Source: an uncultured Veillonella sp. (GTDB taxonomy: Bacteria > Bacillota > Negativicutes > Veillonellales > Veillonellaceae). From it: DNA of 25,038 nt. The translations under genes and the position numbers were made by a program. Position 1 is the stretch's first letter. Each line of letters starts with the position of its first letter. The notes under the pieces were generated by a model. It was given only the letters and a program-made list of their open reading frames with translations, was not told where the DNA came from and made no database searches. Location: positions 1-25,038 of the forward strand of contig URQX01000013.1 in NCBI GenBank assembly GCA_900550175.1, in the 5' to 3' direction. Below, piece by piece: positions 16,510 through 23,429 of this stretch.

Positions 16510-16526
16510 TTCTCATAATATGAGAA
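16510..16526. promoter_or_regulatory. 17-bp perfect palindrome upstream of fumarase (candidate operator)
   Basis: TTCTCAT-AAT-ATGAGAA is a perfect 7-3-7 inverted repeat. It lies 30 nt before the predicted -35 of the fumarase operon, a position suited to an activator or a repressor. The regulator is unknown. It resembles the AT-rich dyads of Fur/PerR-type proteins in general shape but not in exact consensus. Confidence 0.4.
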
Positions 16527-16555
16527 AGCATTGAGAAAACTGTATAGTTAAGCCG

Positions 16556-16584
16556 TTGAAAGCCTGTATATTGTGTGTTACGAT
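16556..16584 (+). promoter_or_regulatory. Predicted promoter of the fumarase operon
   Basis: TTGAAA (16556-16561) and TACGAT (16579-16584) are 17 nt apart. The leader would be about 115 nt and includes an imperfect dyad at 16610-16633 (ATATGAGATA-N4-TATCTTATAT). Confidence 0.45.
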
Positions 16585-16705
16585 TGATGCATAGAGTTAA
16601 TCTCGATGTATATGAGATACACATATCTTATATGCTAGAGAGTTAAAAGTTATCTCACGGTAATTTAGAATTAATATTCAACTATTTTCCTGAGGAGGGA
16701 TTATC

Positions 16706-17548
16706 TTGCGCGAGATTCAAGTATCTGAAATTACAAAAACAATCCGTCAATTATGTATGGATGCAGCTTACCACTTGCCAAAAGACATCTATGAAGGCTT
16801 GAAAAAAGGCCGTGAAACAGAAGAGTCTCCAGTAGGTCGTATTGTTCTCGATCAACTCATCGAAAATGCAGAAATTGCTGACGCTGAAGATCGTCCATAC
16901 TGCCAAGATACTGGTATGACAATGGTATTCTTAAAAGTAGGTCAAGACGTTCATTTCGTTGGTGGCGATCTTAAAGATGCTATCAATGAAGGTGTTGCTC
17001 AAGGTTATGTAGAAGGTTACCTTCGTAAATCCGTTGTAGCAGAACCTTTATTCAACCGTAAGAATACTCAAAACAACACTCCAGCTATTATCTACACTGA
17101 TATTGTTCCTGGCGATAAATTAGATATTCAAGTAGAGCTTAAAGGTTTTGGTTCTGAAAACAAATCTGGCGTAGCTATGCTAGTTCCTGCTGATGGCGTT
17201 GAAGGCGTTAAAAATGCAGTTCTTGAAATCGTTAAAAAAGCTGGCCCTAACCCATGCCCTCCAATCGTACTTGGCGTAGGTATCGGTGGTACTATGGACC
17301 AAGCAGCTGTTATGTCCAAAAAAGCTTTGCTTCGCGATATTAGCACTCCTCACAAAGATGCTGACTATGCAAAATTGGAAGAAGAAATCATGGAAATGGT
17401 TAACAAAACTGGTATCGGACCACAATTGGGCGGCACTACAACTTGTATCGGTGTAAACATCGAATGGGGTGCAACTCATATCGCGGGCCTTCCTGTTGCA
17501 GTTACTATCATGTGCCATGCTGCTCGTCATGCTCACGCAGAACTTTAA
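16706..17548 (+). CDS. Fumarate hydratase class I, alpha subunit ([4Fe-4S])
   Basis: This is the larger subunit of the oxygen-sensitive two-subunit fumarase (or closely related tartrate dehydratase family), which interconverts fumarate and malate. The 280 residues match the N-terminal domain of E. coli FumA. Three cysteines sit in conserved contexts and probably ligate the [4Fe-4S] cluster: Cys66 in YCQDTG, Cys184 in GPNPCPP, and Cys247 in GGTTTCIG. The start is TTG at 16706, with AGGAGG 7 nt upstream and a family-typical MREI N-terminus. The beta subunit follows 19 bp later. The alternative L(+)-tartrate dehydratase function cannot be excluded from sequence alone, but fumarase fits the expected lactate/malate-succinate metabolism. 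Confidence 0.92.
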   Translation: MREIQVSEITKTIRQLCMDAAYHLPKDIYEGLKKGRETEESPVGRIVLDQLIENAEIADAEDRPYCQDTGMTMVFLKVGQDVHFVGGDLKDAINEGVAQGYVEGYLRKSVVAEPLFNRKNTQNNTPAIIYTDIVPGDKLDIQVELKGFGSENKSGVAMLVPADGVEGVKNAVLEIVKKAGPNPCPPIVLGVGIGGTMDQAAVMSKKALLRDISTPHKDADYAKLEEEIMEMVNKTGIGPQLGGTTTCIGVNIEWGATHIAGLPVAVTIMCHAARHAHAEL

Positions 17549-17567
17549 TCGGTAGGAGGTAATTATA

Positions 17568-18128
17568 ATGGCTGAAACAATTCGCATTAATACTGAAGAA
17601 TATAATGAAGAGTTTTCCCGTAAATTAAAAGTTGGTGATAGCGTTCTTATCACTGGCAAAATTTACTCCGCTCGTGACGCTGCTCATAAAGTTATGACTG
17701 AAGCTTTAGCACGTGGCGAAAAATTACCAATCGATTGGACTAATAAATTCGTTTACTACCTTGGCCCAACACCTGCAAAACCTGGTGATCCAATTGGTTC
17801 CGCTGGTCCTACAACTTCTGGTCGTATGGATGCTTACACACCAACAATGCTTGATCAAGGTATCAAAGGCATGATCGGTAAAGGTTCCCGTAAACCAGAA
17901 GTAGTTGAATCCATGAAGAAAAATGGTTGCACATACTTCGCAGCAGTTGGTGGCGCTGCAGCATTGATTGCAAAATCCATCAAAAAATACGAAGTACTTG
18001 CTTATGGTGAACTTGGTCCAGAAGCTTTGGCTGAATTGACAGTTGAAGATTTCCCTTGCATCGTAGTTGGCGATACTGAAGGTAACAACTTCTACGAACA
18101 AGGCCAAAAACCTTACAGAAAAATCTAA
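17568..18128 (+). CDS. Fumarate hydratase class I, beta subunit
   Basis: The smaller subunit corresponds to the C-terminal domain of single-chain class I fumarases. The 186 residues show typical segments KVGDSVLITGKIYSARDAAHK (split at 21-41), the substrate-binding part YLGPTPAKPGDPIGSAGPTT (64-83), SGRMDAYTP, GKGSRKPEVVE (about 104-114) and GGAAALIAKSIK (128-139). Length is normal. The ATG at 17568 has AGGAGG 8 nt upstream. Together with the alpha gene it forms a two-gene operon closed by a terminator. Codon usage is strongly biased towards a narrow set of codons, as expected for an abundant enzyme. Confidence 0.93.
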   Translation: MAETIRINTEEYNEEFSRKLKVGDSVLITGKIYSARDAAHKVMTEALARGEKLPIDWTNKFVYYLGPTPAKPGDPIGSAGPTTSGRMDAYTPTMLDQGIKGMIGKGSRKPEVVESMKKNGCTYFAAVGGAAALIAKSIKKYEVLAYGELGPEALAELTVEDFPCIVVGDTEGNNFYEQGQKPYRKI

Positions 18129-18147
18129 TATCACCGTTGAGTGATTG

Positions 18148-18179
18148 AAAGAGGCTTGCTTAGGCAAGTCTCTTTTTTA
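18148..18179 (+). terminator. Intrinsic terminator of the fumarase operon
   Basis: AAAGAGGCTTGC pairs with GCAAGTCTCTTT (one G-T pair) around a TTAG loop and is followed by T residues. It lies 20 nt after the beta-subunit stop. Confidence 0.88.
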
Positions 18180-18263
18180 TATGCTCAATTTGTAATTTAT
18201 AGTTGATTATCATGGAATGTTCACCACGGAGGTGTAGAGTAAAGTCTACCGATTCTGTCCATT

Positions 18264-18292
18264 TTGTGATAATATACATATAGATTTATACA
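18264..18292 (+). promoter_or_regulatory. Predicted promoter of the ywlG-like gene
   Basis: TTGTGA (18264-18269) and TATACA (18287-18292) are separated by 17 nt, 23 nt before the ATG. Just upstream are two small hairpins, CACC-N5-GGTG (18222-18234) and GTAGA-N6-TCTAC (18234-18249), which may be operator-like. Confidence 0.4.
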
Positions 18293-18315
18293 TTCAAAGT
18301 GAGTGAGGCGATATC

Positions 18316-18867
18316 ATGACTTCTGTAGAAACTATTCGTCAGTCAGTGCGCACAGCGATGGCTGAATTACTAGATTCGGCAAAGGTTCGAGAGGGTCAAT
18401 TATTCGTTGTGGGGTGTTCCACTAGCGAAGTTATGGGTAAGAAAATAGGCACTGATTCCCACATTGATGTGGCGCAGGTTGTGTTTGATGAAATATATAC
18501 AGCGGTTAAAGCCAAAGGTCTTAATTTGGCTGTTCAATGCTGTGAACATATTAACCGTGCTCTTGTCATGGAACGTAGTGCGGTAACCTGGGAGGAAGAG
18601 GTCAATGTAGTGCCTCAACGTCATGCAGGTGGAGCCATGGCTGTGACTGCTTATGAACGTTTTGAAGATCCAGTGATGGTTGAATTTATTAAAGCTGATG
18701 CAGGTATTGATATTGGGGATACTTTTATAGGCATGCATATGAAACATGTTACTGTCCCAGTGCGCCTCAGCATTAAAGAAATTGGTGGTGCCCATGTAAC
18801 AGCTTGTCGTGTTCGTCCTAAGAGCATCGGCGGTGAACGTGCTGCATATAATGAAGCGTTGATGTAG
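18316..18867 (+). CDS. YwlG/UPF0340 family protein (DUF436)
   Basis: This is a 183-residue protein of the TIGR01440/UPF0340 family, widespread in Firmicutes and without established function. Recognisable family stretches are LFVVGCSTSEVMGKKIGT (29-46), LAVQCCEHINRALVME (71-86), VVPQRHAGGAMAVTAY (about 98-113) and the C-terminal HVTACRVRPKSIGGERAAYN. Length is normal. The ATG at 18316 has GAGG 7 nt upstream. In other Firmicutes this gene is often near glyA or upp; here it is followed 9 bp later by an unrelated membrane-anchored protein, so the usual context is lost. Conserved Cys and His residues hint at an enzymatic or metal-binding role, which is inference. Confidence 0.88.
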   Translation: MTSVETIRQSVRTAMAELLDSAKVREGQLFVVGCSTSEVMGKKIGTDSHIDVAQVVFDEIYTAVKAKGLNLAVQCCEHINRALVMERSAVTWEEEVNVVPQRHAGGAMAVTAYERFEDPVMVEFIKADAGIDIGDTFIGMHMKHVTVPVRLSIKEIGGAHVTACRVRPKSIGGERAAYNEALM

Positions 18868-18876
18868 GGGGATAAT

Positions 18877-20550
18877 ATGTCAAACGTAATACCGTATTTT
18901 GTATTGGCTGTTGTAGTGCTTGGATTTTTTGCTATTTGTTACGCTGTTTTTAATCGTAATGATGGTGAAAGCCAATCGAAACATGAGCATAGTGATAGCG
19001 CTGTTACTAAGACTGGTGGTAAACAGTATAAAGAAAAGTCAGTTAATGAATCCAAGGTAGGGGATGTAACGGTTACACATGAAGGTGGAACTAATGTATA
19101 TACCGCTTCCATTATGGAGGATTATAAGGAAACTAGTGATTCTGAAACTATGGTAGCCCATGAGGATACATCCTATAATCGTCGAGATGGCAATCAATTA
19201 CATGTAGAGAATTCAAATACCGGATATTCATTAGCCTTAGGTCATGCCGAGACAGAAACAAGTCAATTAGGTGTAGACGAACAGGTTACCCCTTTGATGG
19301 ATAAGACTATTGTTCTTGATGCCGTTACAGATGAACTGCGCAATCGAGCTAATTCTGTAGAGGATACGATTGCTATGGGTGAATCCGTAGCAGCCTTTGA
19401 AGCTGATGAAGCAGAAAATCTTGAGGCTACACAAATGATTGGTGGAGCCGATGCGGTACAAACAGCAGAAGGACCATCTGTATTGGATGAAACGCGCCTA
19501 TTCGATGCTTCTGAAATAGAAGCACAATTGGCGGCAGCTAGTATGGTTGAAGAAGAGGTGCCTACAGGGCAATGGGCTAAAGCGGCACATGAAGATAAAT
19601 GTGTTGAGTTGGCGATTGCACCATTTGTTCATGCTTTTGGTGTTTTACATGGTGATACACAACATTATGTGGAATCCATTACAAGAGATGCATTAACCGC
19701 TCTTAATATTACAAAGTTAGCTGAAGTCAACGCACTTCTTGATAATATTGTTATTCAAGAAGCATTAATGAGTATGCAAAAGGCGTATGCTGCTACGAAT
19801 ACAGAGTGGATGAAATCCGCTGCTTTAGGTGCATTCCTGGATGTAGTACAATCGCCTAAGTCTAGTACGCCGTACCTTGTAGCCTTTGATGCGTTACGTG
19901 TATTGCCACATTTAACGTTAGGTCATTTCCAAGTCATGGCATTGACCCTATTATTACAATACTCTAGAAATTCTAATAACTATGGATTGATTCACTTCCA
20001 ACATTATGTAGAGAAATATATTGAGCCATTTATTTCTGATTTGCCTCAAAACAATTCTTTCTACCGTCAACTAGACTACTTACGCTGTACACAAGAGGAG
20101 CGTGAGCCAATTACATTAGCTCAAGTATTATCTAATTCTTATCCATTTGTGTTCAACTATCGTGGCTTCTCCAAGGAGGAACTCTTCCGTGCTACTGATG
20201 GTCATGGCGTAGATCCACGCTATGTGGTACGTAGCTTGAATTCTAATCTTTATAAATTGGCGTTAGTTGACGAATCCTTAGCACCACGTTTCTTTAGACA
20301 AACTCGCATTTCTGATTCCATGGTTCAACGTGATCTCATTGCACTTATGAAGAGTAAACCGACTGCTTTCAGAGGTCAAGAGGCACGCGATATTATGGAT
20401 GATATCTCTCCAGTTCTGTTAGATTTGGCGGATGTATTTGATCATACACCGATGTCTAAAATTAGCCTAACATTGCTTGGCCTTTACTTAGGTCGTGCTC
20501 ATGTGAAAGCAACTATTGGTGAAGAATTCGATTTATCTCACTGGTTCTAA
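18877..20550 (+). CDS. Membrane-anchored protein of unknown function with acidic linker and threonine-centred repeats
   Basis: I cannot assign a family. The 557 residues start with a single membrane helix (about 5-25) lacking a clear cleavage site. A long hydrophilic, acidic and probably disordered linker (about 27-230) follows, then a helix-rich domain (about 235-557). By the inside-positive rule (NR after the helix) the bulk is probably cytoplasmic. Within the linker, residues 141-223 hold four degenerate copies of ~21 residues, each starting hydrophobic-acidic-x-Thr: MDKTIVLD, VEDTIAMG, LEATQMIG and LDETRLFD, with Thr144, Thr164, Thr185 and Thr206. A looser copy is DSETMVAH (Thr91). The ATG at 18877 follows AGGGGG. 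It is probably co-transcribed with the YwlG-like gene and ends at a strong terminator. A scaffold or phospho-signalling target is only a hypothesis. Confidence 0.85.
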   Translation: MSNVIPYFVLAVVVLGFFAICYAVFNRNDGESQSKHEHSDSAVTKTGGKQYKEKSVNESKVGDVTVTHEGGTNVYTASIMEDYKETSDSETMVAHEDTSYNRRDGNQLHVENSNTGYSLALGHAETETSQLGVDEQVTPLMDKTIVLDAVTDELRNRANSVEDTIAMGESVAAFEADEAENLEATQMIGGADAVQTAEGPSVLDETRLFDASEIEAQLAAASMVEEEVPTGQWAKAAHEDKCVELAIAPFVHAFGVLHGDTQHYVESITRDALTALNITKLAEVNALLDNIVIQEALMSMQKAYAATNTEWMKSAALGAFLDVVQSPKSSTPYLVAFDALRVLPHLTLGHFQVMALTLLLQYSRNSNNYGLIHFQHYVEKYIEPFISDLPQNNSFYRQLDYLRCTQEEREPITLAQVLSNSYPFVFNYRGFSKEELFRATDGHGVDPRYVVRSLNSNLYKLALVDESLAPRFFRQTRISDSMVQRDLIALMKSKPTAFRGQEARDIMDDISPVLLDLADVFDHTPMSKISLTLLGLYLGRAHVKATIGEEFDLSHWF

Positions 20551-20575
20551 TGACCAAAGAAAACAATTAAACTAT

Positions 20576-20611
20576 AAAAGGTCTCCCTAGATTATTTAGG
20601 GAGACCTTTTT
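20576..20611. terminator. Bidirectional intrinsic terminator between convergent genes
   Basis: AAAAGGTCTCCCTA and TAGGGAGACCTTTT form a perfect 14-bp stem with a 7-nt loop. T-rich tracts follow on both strands, serving the membrane-anchored protein gene (plus) and the Crp/Fnr gene (minus). Confidence 0.92.
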
Positions 20612-20624
20612 GTTTGATTATATA

Positions 20625-21350
20625 TTAGAAACTATTAAAACCAAATTCTTCAATTCCTTCAATATCTTTTAATGTTACAGTGCGCCCTGTAATATCTATA
20701 ATGCCTTCATCGCGAAGTCGACCTAGCTCACGACTAAGTGCTGTACGAGATACGTTTAGTACCTCTGCCATTTGCTCGCGGTTATGCGGTAGATGAATTG
20801 TTGTAGATTGTTGGCGCTTATAAATATCTGTTAAATAGGCGAAAATCTTTTCGCGCATCCCTTTTAGTGTTAGGTAATGAACCTTTCTTGTTAGAAGGAT
20901 GGCCTTTTCAGATAAGTCCTCTAATAGGTTAGATAAGATTTTAGTTTGGCATTGTTGGCAATCTGGCAATGTATCAATAAATGTTTCGAGCGGAATGAAC
21001 ATAATTTTTGTAGCCTTCGTAGCCTTAATAGTAGCAGGCCATAGAGGTTGCTTACTAAATAGTAATGCTTCACCAAAAATATCAGATTGTTCAAGATTCG
21101 CCATAATAACGCGTTGGCCCATTACATTTTCTCGAGTCAGTAAAGCGCTACCTTCGAGAATAACACCGATGCCTTCCATAGGATCCCCAGAGAGGGCGAT
21201 GAAGTCATTTTTCTTATAGCTATGAACAATAACCTTTGCATTATGTAAATAGCCTTTAAATTCAGGCTCACCTAATTTATTGAATAGAGGACAGTGTATA
21301 AGAGTAGGCAGATATTGGTTGATAATATCGTTTGAAAGTATTTGCTTCAT
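20625..21350 (-). CDS. Crp/Fnr family transcriptional regulator
   Basis: This is a 241-residue regulator with an N-terminal cyclic-nucleotide-binding-like beta-roll (about 20-125, GVILEGSALLTREN and SDIFGEALLFS), a long dimerisation helix (about 130-160) and a C-terminal winged helix (about 165-235). The helix-turn-helix is NREQMAEVLNVSRTALSREL (190-209). The recognition helix has Thr203 where Crp and Fnr have a base-contacting Glu, so the site differs from theirs. There is no FNR-type N-terminal Cys cluster. Cys20 and a CQQC pair (131-134) are present. The start is ATG 21350, 5 nt after GGAGG. An upstream GTG (21356) overlaps the ribosome binding site. Divergence from hcp suggests an HcpR-like regulator of nitrosative stress, inferred from context. 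Confidence 0.88.
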   Translation of the reverse strand: MKQILSNDIINQYLPTLIHCPLFNKLGEPEFKGYLHNAKVIVHSYKKNDFIALSGDPMEGIGVILEGSALLTRENVMGQRVIMANLEQSDIFGEALLFSKQPLWPATIKATKATKIMFIPLETFIDTLPDCQQCQTKILSNLLEDLSEKAILLTRKVHYLTLKGMREKIFAYLTDIYKRQQSTTIHLPHNREQMAEVLNVSRTALSRELGRLRDEGIIDITGRTVTLKDIEGIEEFGFNSF

Positions 21351-21391
21351 GAGCACCTCCGGTGTGACGAAGTCTATAGTAAATTTAAATG

Positions 21392-21420
21392 ATTATTGTA
21401 TAATAATAGTATAAGGTCAA
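21392..21420 (-). promoter_or_regulatory. Predicted promoter of the Crp/Fnr regulator gene
   Basis: On the minus strand TTGACC (21420-21415) and AATAAT (21397-21392) are 17 nt apart, each 5/6 to consensus. The -35 lies inside the palindrome at 21414-21427, so autoregulation is plausible. Confidence 0.5.
21399..21404 (+). promoter_or_regulatory. Candidate -10 for hcp (distal)
   Basis: A perfect TATAAT on the plus strand with a poor -35. Transcription from here would start close to the palindrome at 21414-21427. A second candidate -10, TATACT, is at 21516-21521, also without a good -35, as often seen at activator-dependent promoters. Confidence 0.3.
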
Positions 21421-21427
21421 ATGACCT
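21414..21427. promoter_or_regulatory. Palindrome AGGTCA-AA-TGACCT, candidate operator for the divergent regulator/hcp pair
   Basis: Perfect 6-bp arms lie around a 2-nt centre in the divergent spacer, overlapping the predicted -35 of the regulator. Half-sites with TGACC/GGTCA are reminiscent of sites reported for Crp/Fnr-type Hcp regulators, though I cannot confirm the exact consensus or its orientation here. Confidence 0.5.
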
Positions 21428-21593
21428 ACCTGTTCCACAAGGGGAGTCAGGTAAAAATTTTTGAAAAGTTTTTTTATTTGTTGCCCAAGCTACAGAAATT
21501 GTATCACCTTTACGTTATACTTTCAAATGTAATCAATCAGACACCTGATAATTCATCAGTGTAATGTATAGGTTTTATATTATCTAGCTTGAA

Positions 21594-21610
21594 TGCGAGG
21601 AAGTCTCGCA
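21594..21610 (+). promoter_or_regulatory. Hairpin abutting the hcp ribosome binding site
   Basis: TGCGAG and CTCGCA form a perfect 6-bp stem with loop GAAGT. The stem ends at 21610 and AAGGAGG begins at 21611, 15 nt before the ATG. It could stabilise the 5' end or tune access to the ribosome binding site. Confidence 0.4.
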
Positions 21611-21625
21611 AAGGAGGATTTTTAA

Positions 21626-23191
21626 ATGAGCATGTTCTGTTATCAATGCGAACAATCTGCAGCACCAGGCGGCTGTACTGTACAAGGTGTATGTGGTAAA
21701 ACTGCACCAGTTGCTAACTTACAAGACGAATTAACTGCTGCTTTAGTTGGTTTAGCACGCGCTTTAGACGTAAAAGGCCAAACTAAAGAAGGCGTTGACT
21801 GTTTAATGCGTGGTTTGTTCATGTGTGTAACAAACGTAAACTTCTCTGAAGACCGCGTTCAAGAATTCATCGACGAAGTAAACGCTTATCATGCAAAAAT
21901 CGATAGCGCAGCTCAAAACTTCGATTGGGAACAATTGTGGAAAGGTGAAGAAGATATCGTATCCCTTCGTTCCACATTATTGTTAGGTATGCGTGGTATG
22001 GCTGCTTATGCATGGCATGCTGCACGTCTTGGTTTCCATGATCCAGAAGTTGATGCTTGGTTCATCAAAGGCATGGTAGAATTCGCTAAAGACCATAGCG
22101 CTGAAGAATGGTTGAACTTGTTGATGGAATTCGGCCAAATCAACTTGAAATGTATGGCTATTCTTGATAAAGCTAACACTGAAACATATGGTACTCCAGT
22201 ACCAACTACAGTACCTTTGACTGTAGAACCAGGTCCTTTCATCGTTGTAACTGGTCATGACCTTCATGACTTGAACCAATTGTTGGAACAAACTGATGGT
22301 AAAGGCGTAAACATCTATACTCATGGTGAAATGTTACCTTGCCACGCTTACCCTGAATTGAAAAAACATCCTCAATTGAAAGGTAACTTCGGTACTGCAT
22401 GGCAAAACCAACAAAAAGAATTCGTTGACGTTCCTGGCGCATTCTTGTTCACTACAAACTGCATTATGCCACCAAAAGAAAACTACAGAGCTAATATCTT
22501 CACTACAGATATGGTAGGTTTCGACGGCTGTGCACACGTAGAAGAAAAAGCTGATGGCACTAAAGACTTCTCCGCTGTTATTGAACGCGCAATCGAATTG
22601 GGCGGCTACAAAGAAGCTCAAGAATTCACTGGCATCAACGGTGGTCACGAAGTAACTACTGGTTTCGGTCATGGTACAGTATTGGGTATTGCTGATAAAG
22701 TAATCGACGCTGTAAAAGCTGGCGCAATCAAACACTTCTTCTTAGTTGGTGGTTGTGACGGTGCTAAAGTAGGCCGTAACTACTACACAGAATTCGTAAA
22801 ACAAACTCCAGATGATACTGTAGTATTGACATTGGCTTGTGGTAAATTCCGCTTCAACGACCTTAACATCGGTGAAATCGGTGGTATCCCTCGTATCCTT
22901 GATATGGGTCAATGTAACGATGCTTACTCCGCTATTCAAGTAGCAGTAGCTTTGGCTGGTGCATTTGAATGTGACGTAAACGACTTGCCATTAACATTGG
23001 TATTGTCCTGGTACGAACAAAAAGCAGTATGTATCTTGTTAACATTGTTGGCATTGGGTATCCGCAACATCTACATCGGACCTTCCTTGCCTAAATTCTT
23101 CTCCAGCAATGTATTGAACATTTTGGTAGAAAAATTCCAATTACATCCAATTACAACTCCAGAAGCTGACATGAAAGCTATCTTGGGCTAA
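21626..23191 (+). CDS. hcp: Hydroxylamine reductase / hybrid-cluster protein, class I
   Basis: Hcp contains a [4Fe-4S] cluster and the unusual hybrid Fe-S-O cluster. It reduces hydroxylamine in vitro and is considered a nitric-oxide reductase or nitrosative/oxidative stress enzyme in vivo. The 521 residues begin with Cys5, Cys8, Cys17 and Cys23 (CX2CX8CX5C), the spacing of class I enzymes from strict anaerobes. Hybrid-cluster ligand positions are all present: His211, Glu235 (THGEMLPCH), Cys279 (TTNC), Cys377 (GGCDGAK, the persulfide site), Cys405 (LACGKFRF), Cys430 (MGQCND), Glu464 and Lys466 (SWYEQK). AAGGAGG lies 8 nt before the ATG. Strong codon bias suggests high expression. No hcr reductase gene is adjacent. 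Confidence 0.97.
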   Translation: MSMFCYQCEQSAAPGGCTVQGVCGKTAPVANLQDELTAALVGLARALDVKGQTKEGVDCLMRGLFMCVTNVNFSEDRVQEFIDEVNAYHAKIDSAAQNFDWEQLWKGEEDIVSLRSTLLLGMRGMAAYAWHAARLGFHDPEVDAWFIKGMVEFAKDHSAEEWLNLLMEFGQINLKCMAILDKANTETYGTPVPTTVPLTVEPGPFIVVTGHDLHDLNQLLEQTDGKGVNIYTHGEMLPCHAYPELKKHPQLKGNFGTAWQNQQKEFVDVPGAFLFTTNCIMPPKENYRANIFTTDMVGFDGCAHVEEKADGTKDFSAVIERAIELGGYKEAQEFTGINGGHEVTTGFGHGTVLGIADKVIDAVKAGAIKHFFLVGGCDGAKVGRNYYTEFVKQTPDDTVVLTLACGKFRFNDLNIGEIGGIPRILDMGQCNDAYSAIQVAVALAGAFECDVNDLPLTLVLSWYEQKAVCILLTLLALGIRNIYIGPSLPKFFSSNVLNILVEKFQLHPITTPEADMKAILG

Positions 23192-23264
23192 TAGGATCCA
23201 TTAACTTATTAACTACAGTCCTACTTCCCCTCTCTTTTATGATTTAGGACTGTTGTTATAAATA

Positions 23265-23297
23265 ACGCACCTAGGGTTATCCTTAGGTGCGTTTTTT
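23265..23297 (+). terminator. Intrinsic terminator of hcp
   Basis: ACGCACCTAGGG and CCTTAGGTGCGT form a 12-bp stem (one G-T pair) with loop TTAT, followed by six T. It lies 73 nt after the hcp stop, with a second long-loop hairpin before it. Confidence 0.9.
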
Positions 23298-23348
23298 ACA
23301 TAAATAGTAGTCCCTCATAGACGCACAAAGATGCCCCTAATGTGCATA

Positions 23349-23378
23349 TAGACATGTTTAAATATTGATTGTTATACT
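23349..23378 (+). promoter_or_regulatory. Predicted promoter of the serine dehydratase operon
   Basis: TAGACA (23349-23354) and TATACT (23373-23378) are separated by 18 nt, each 5/6 to consensus, about 50 nt before the sdaAB ATG. Confidence 0.5.
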
Positions 23379-23429
23379 ATAGGTAAAGTAAGATTTTTTC
23401 ACATTGTTGATGTGTATATAGAGGCGTGT

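Larger units (their letters stand above)
16006..16705. other. AT-rich gene-free region between tRNA cluster and fumarase operon
   Basis: I find no credible coding sequence here. Open frames are short and lack ribosome binding sites. The region is strongly AT-rich and contains inverted repeats: AGTTATG-N9-CATAACT (about 16045-16067), TTATCAA-N5-TTGATAA (16083-16101), AGGTA-N5-TACCT (about 16329-16343), a 17-bp palindrome (16510-16526) and an imperfect 10-bp dyad (16610-16633). The last ~150 bp hold the likely fumarase promoter. The rest may contain regulatory sites or an unrecognised small RNA. Confidence 0.6.

Noticed and set aside
17180..17659. 159-residue minus-strand open frame across the fumarase gene junction
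   Set aside because: It is antisense to two well-supported genes, with odd composition and no ribosome binding site.
18211..18282. Possible 23-residue small ORF upstream of the ywlG-like gene
   Set aside because: No ribosome binding site, and it overlaps the predicted promoter.
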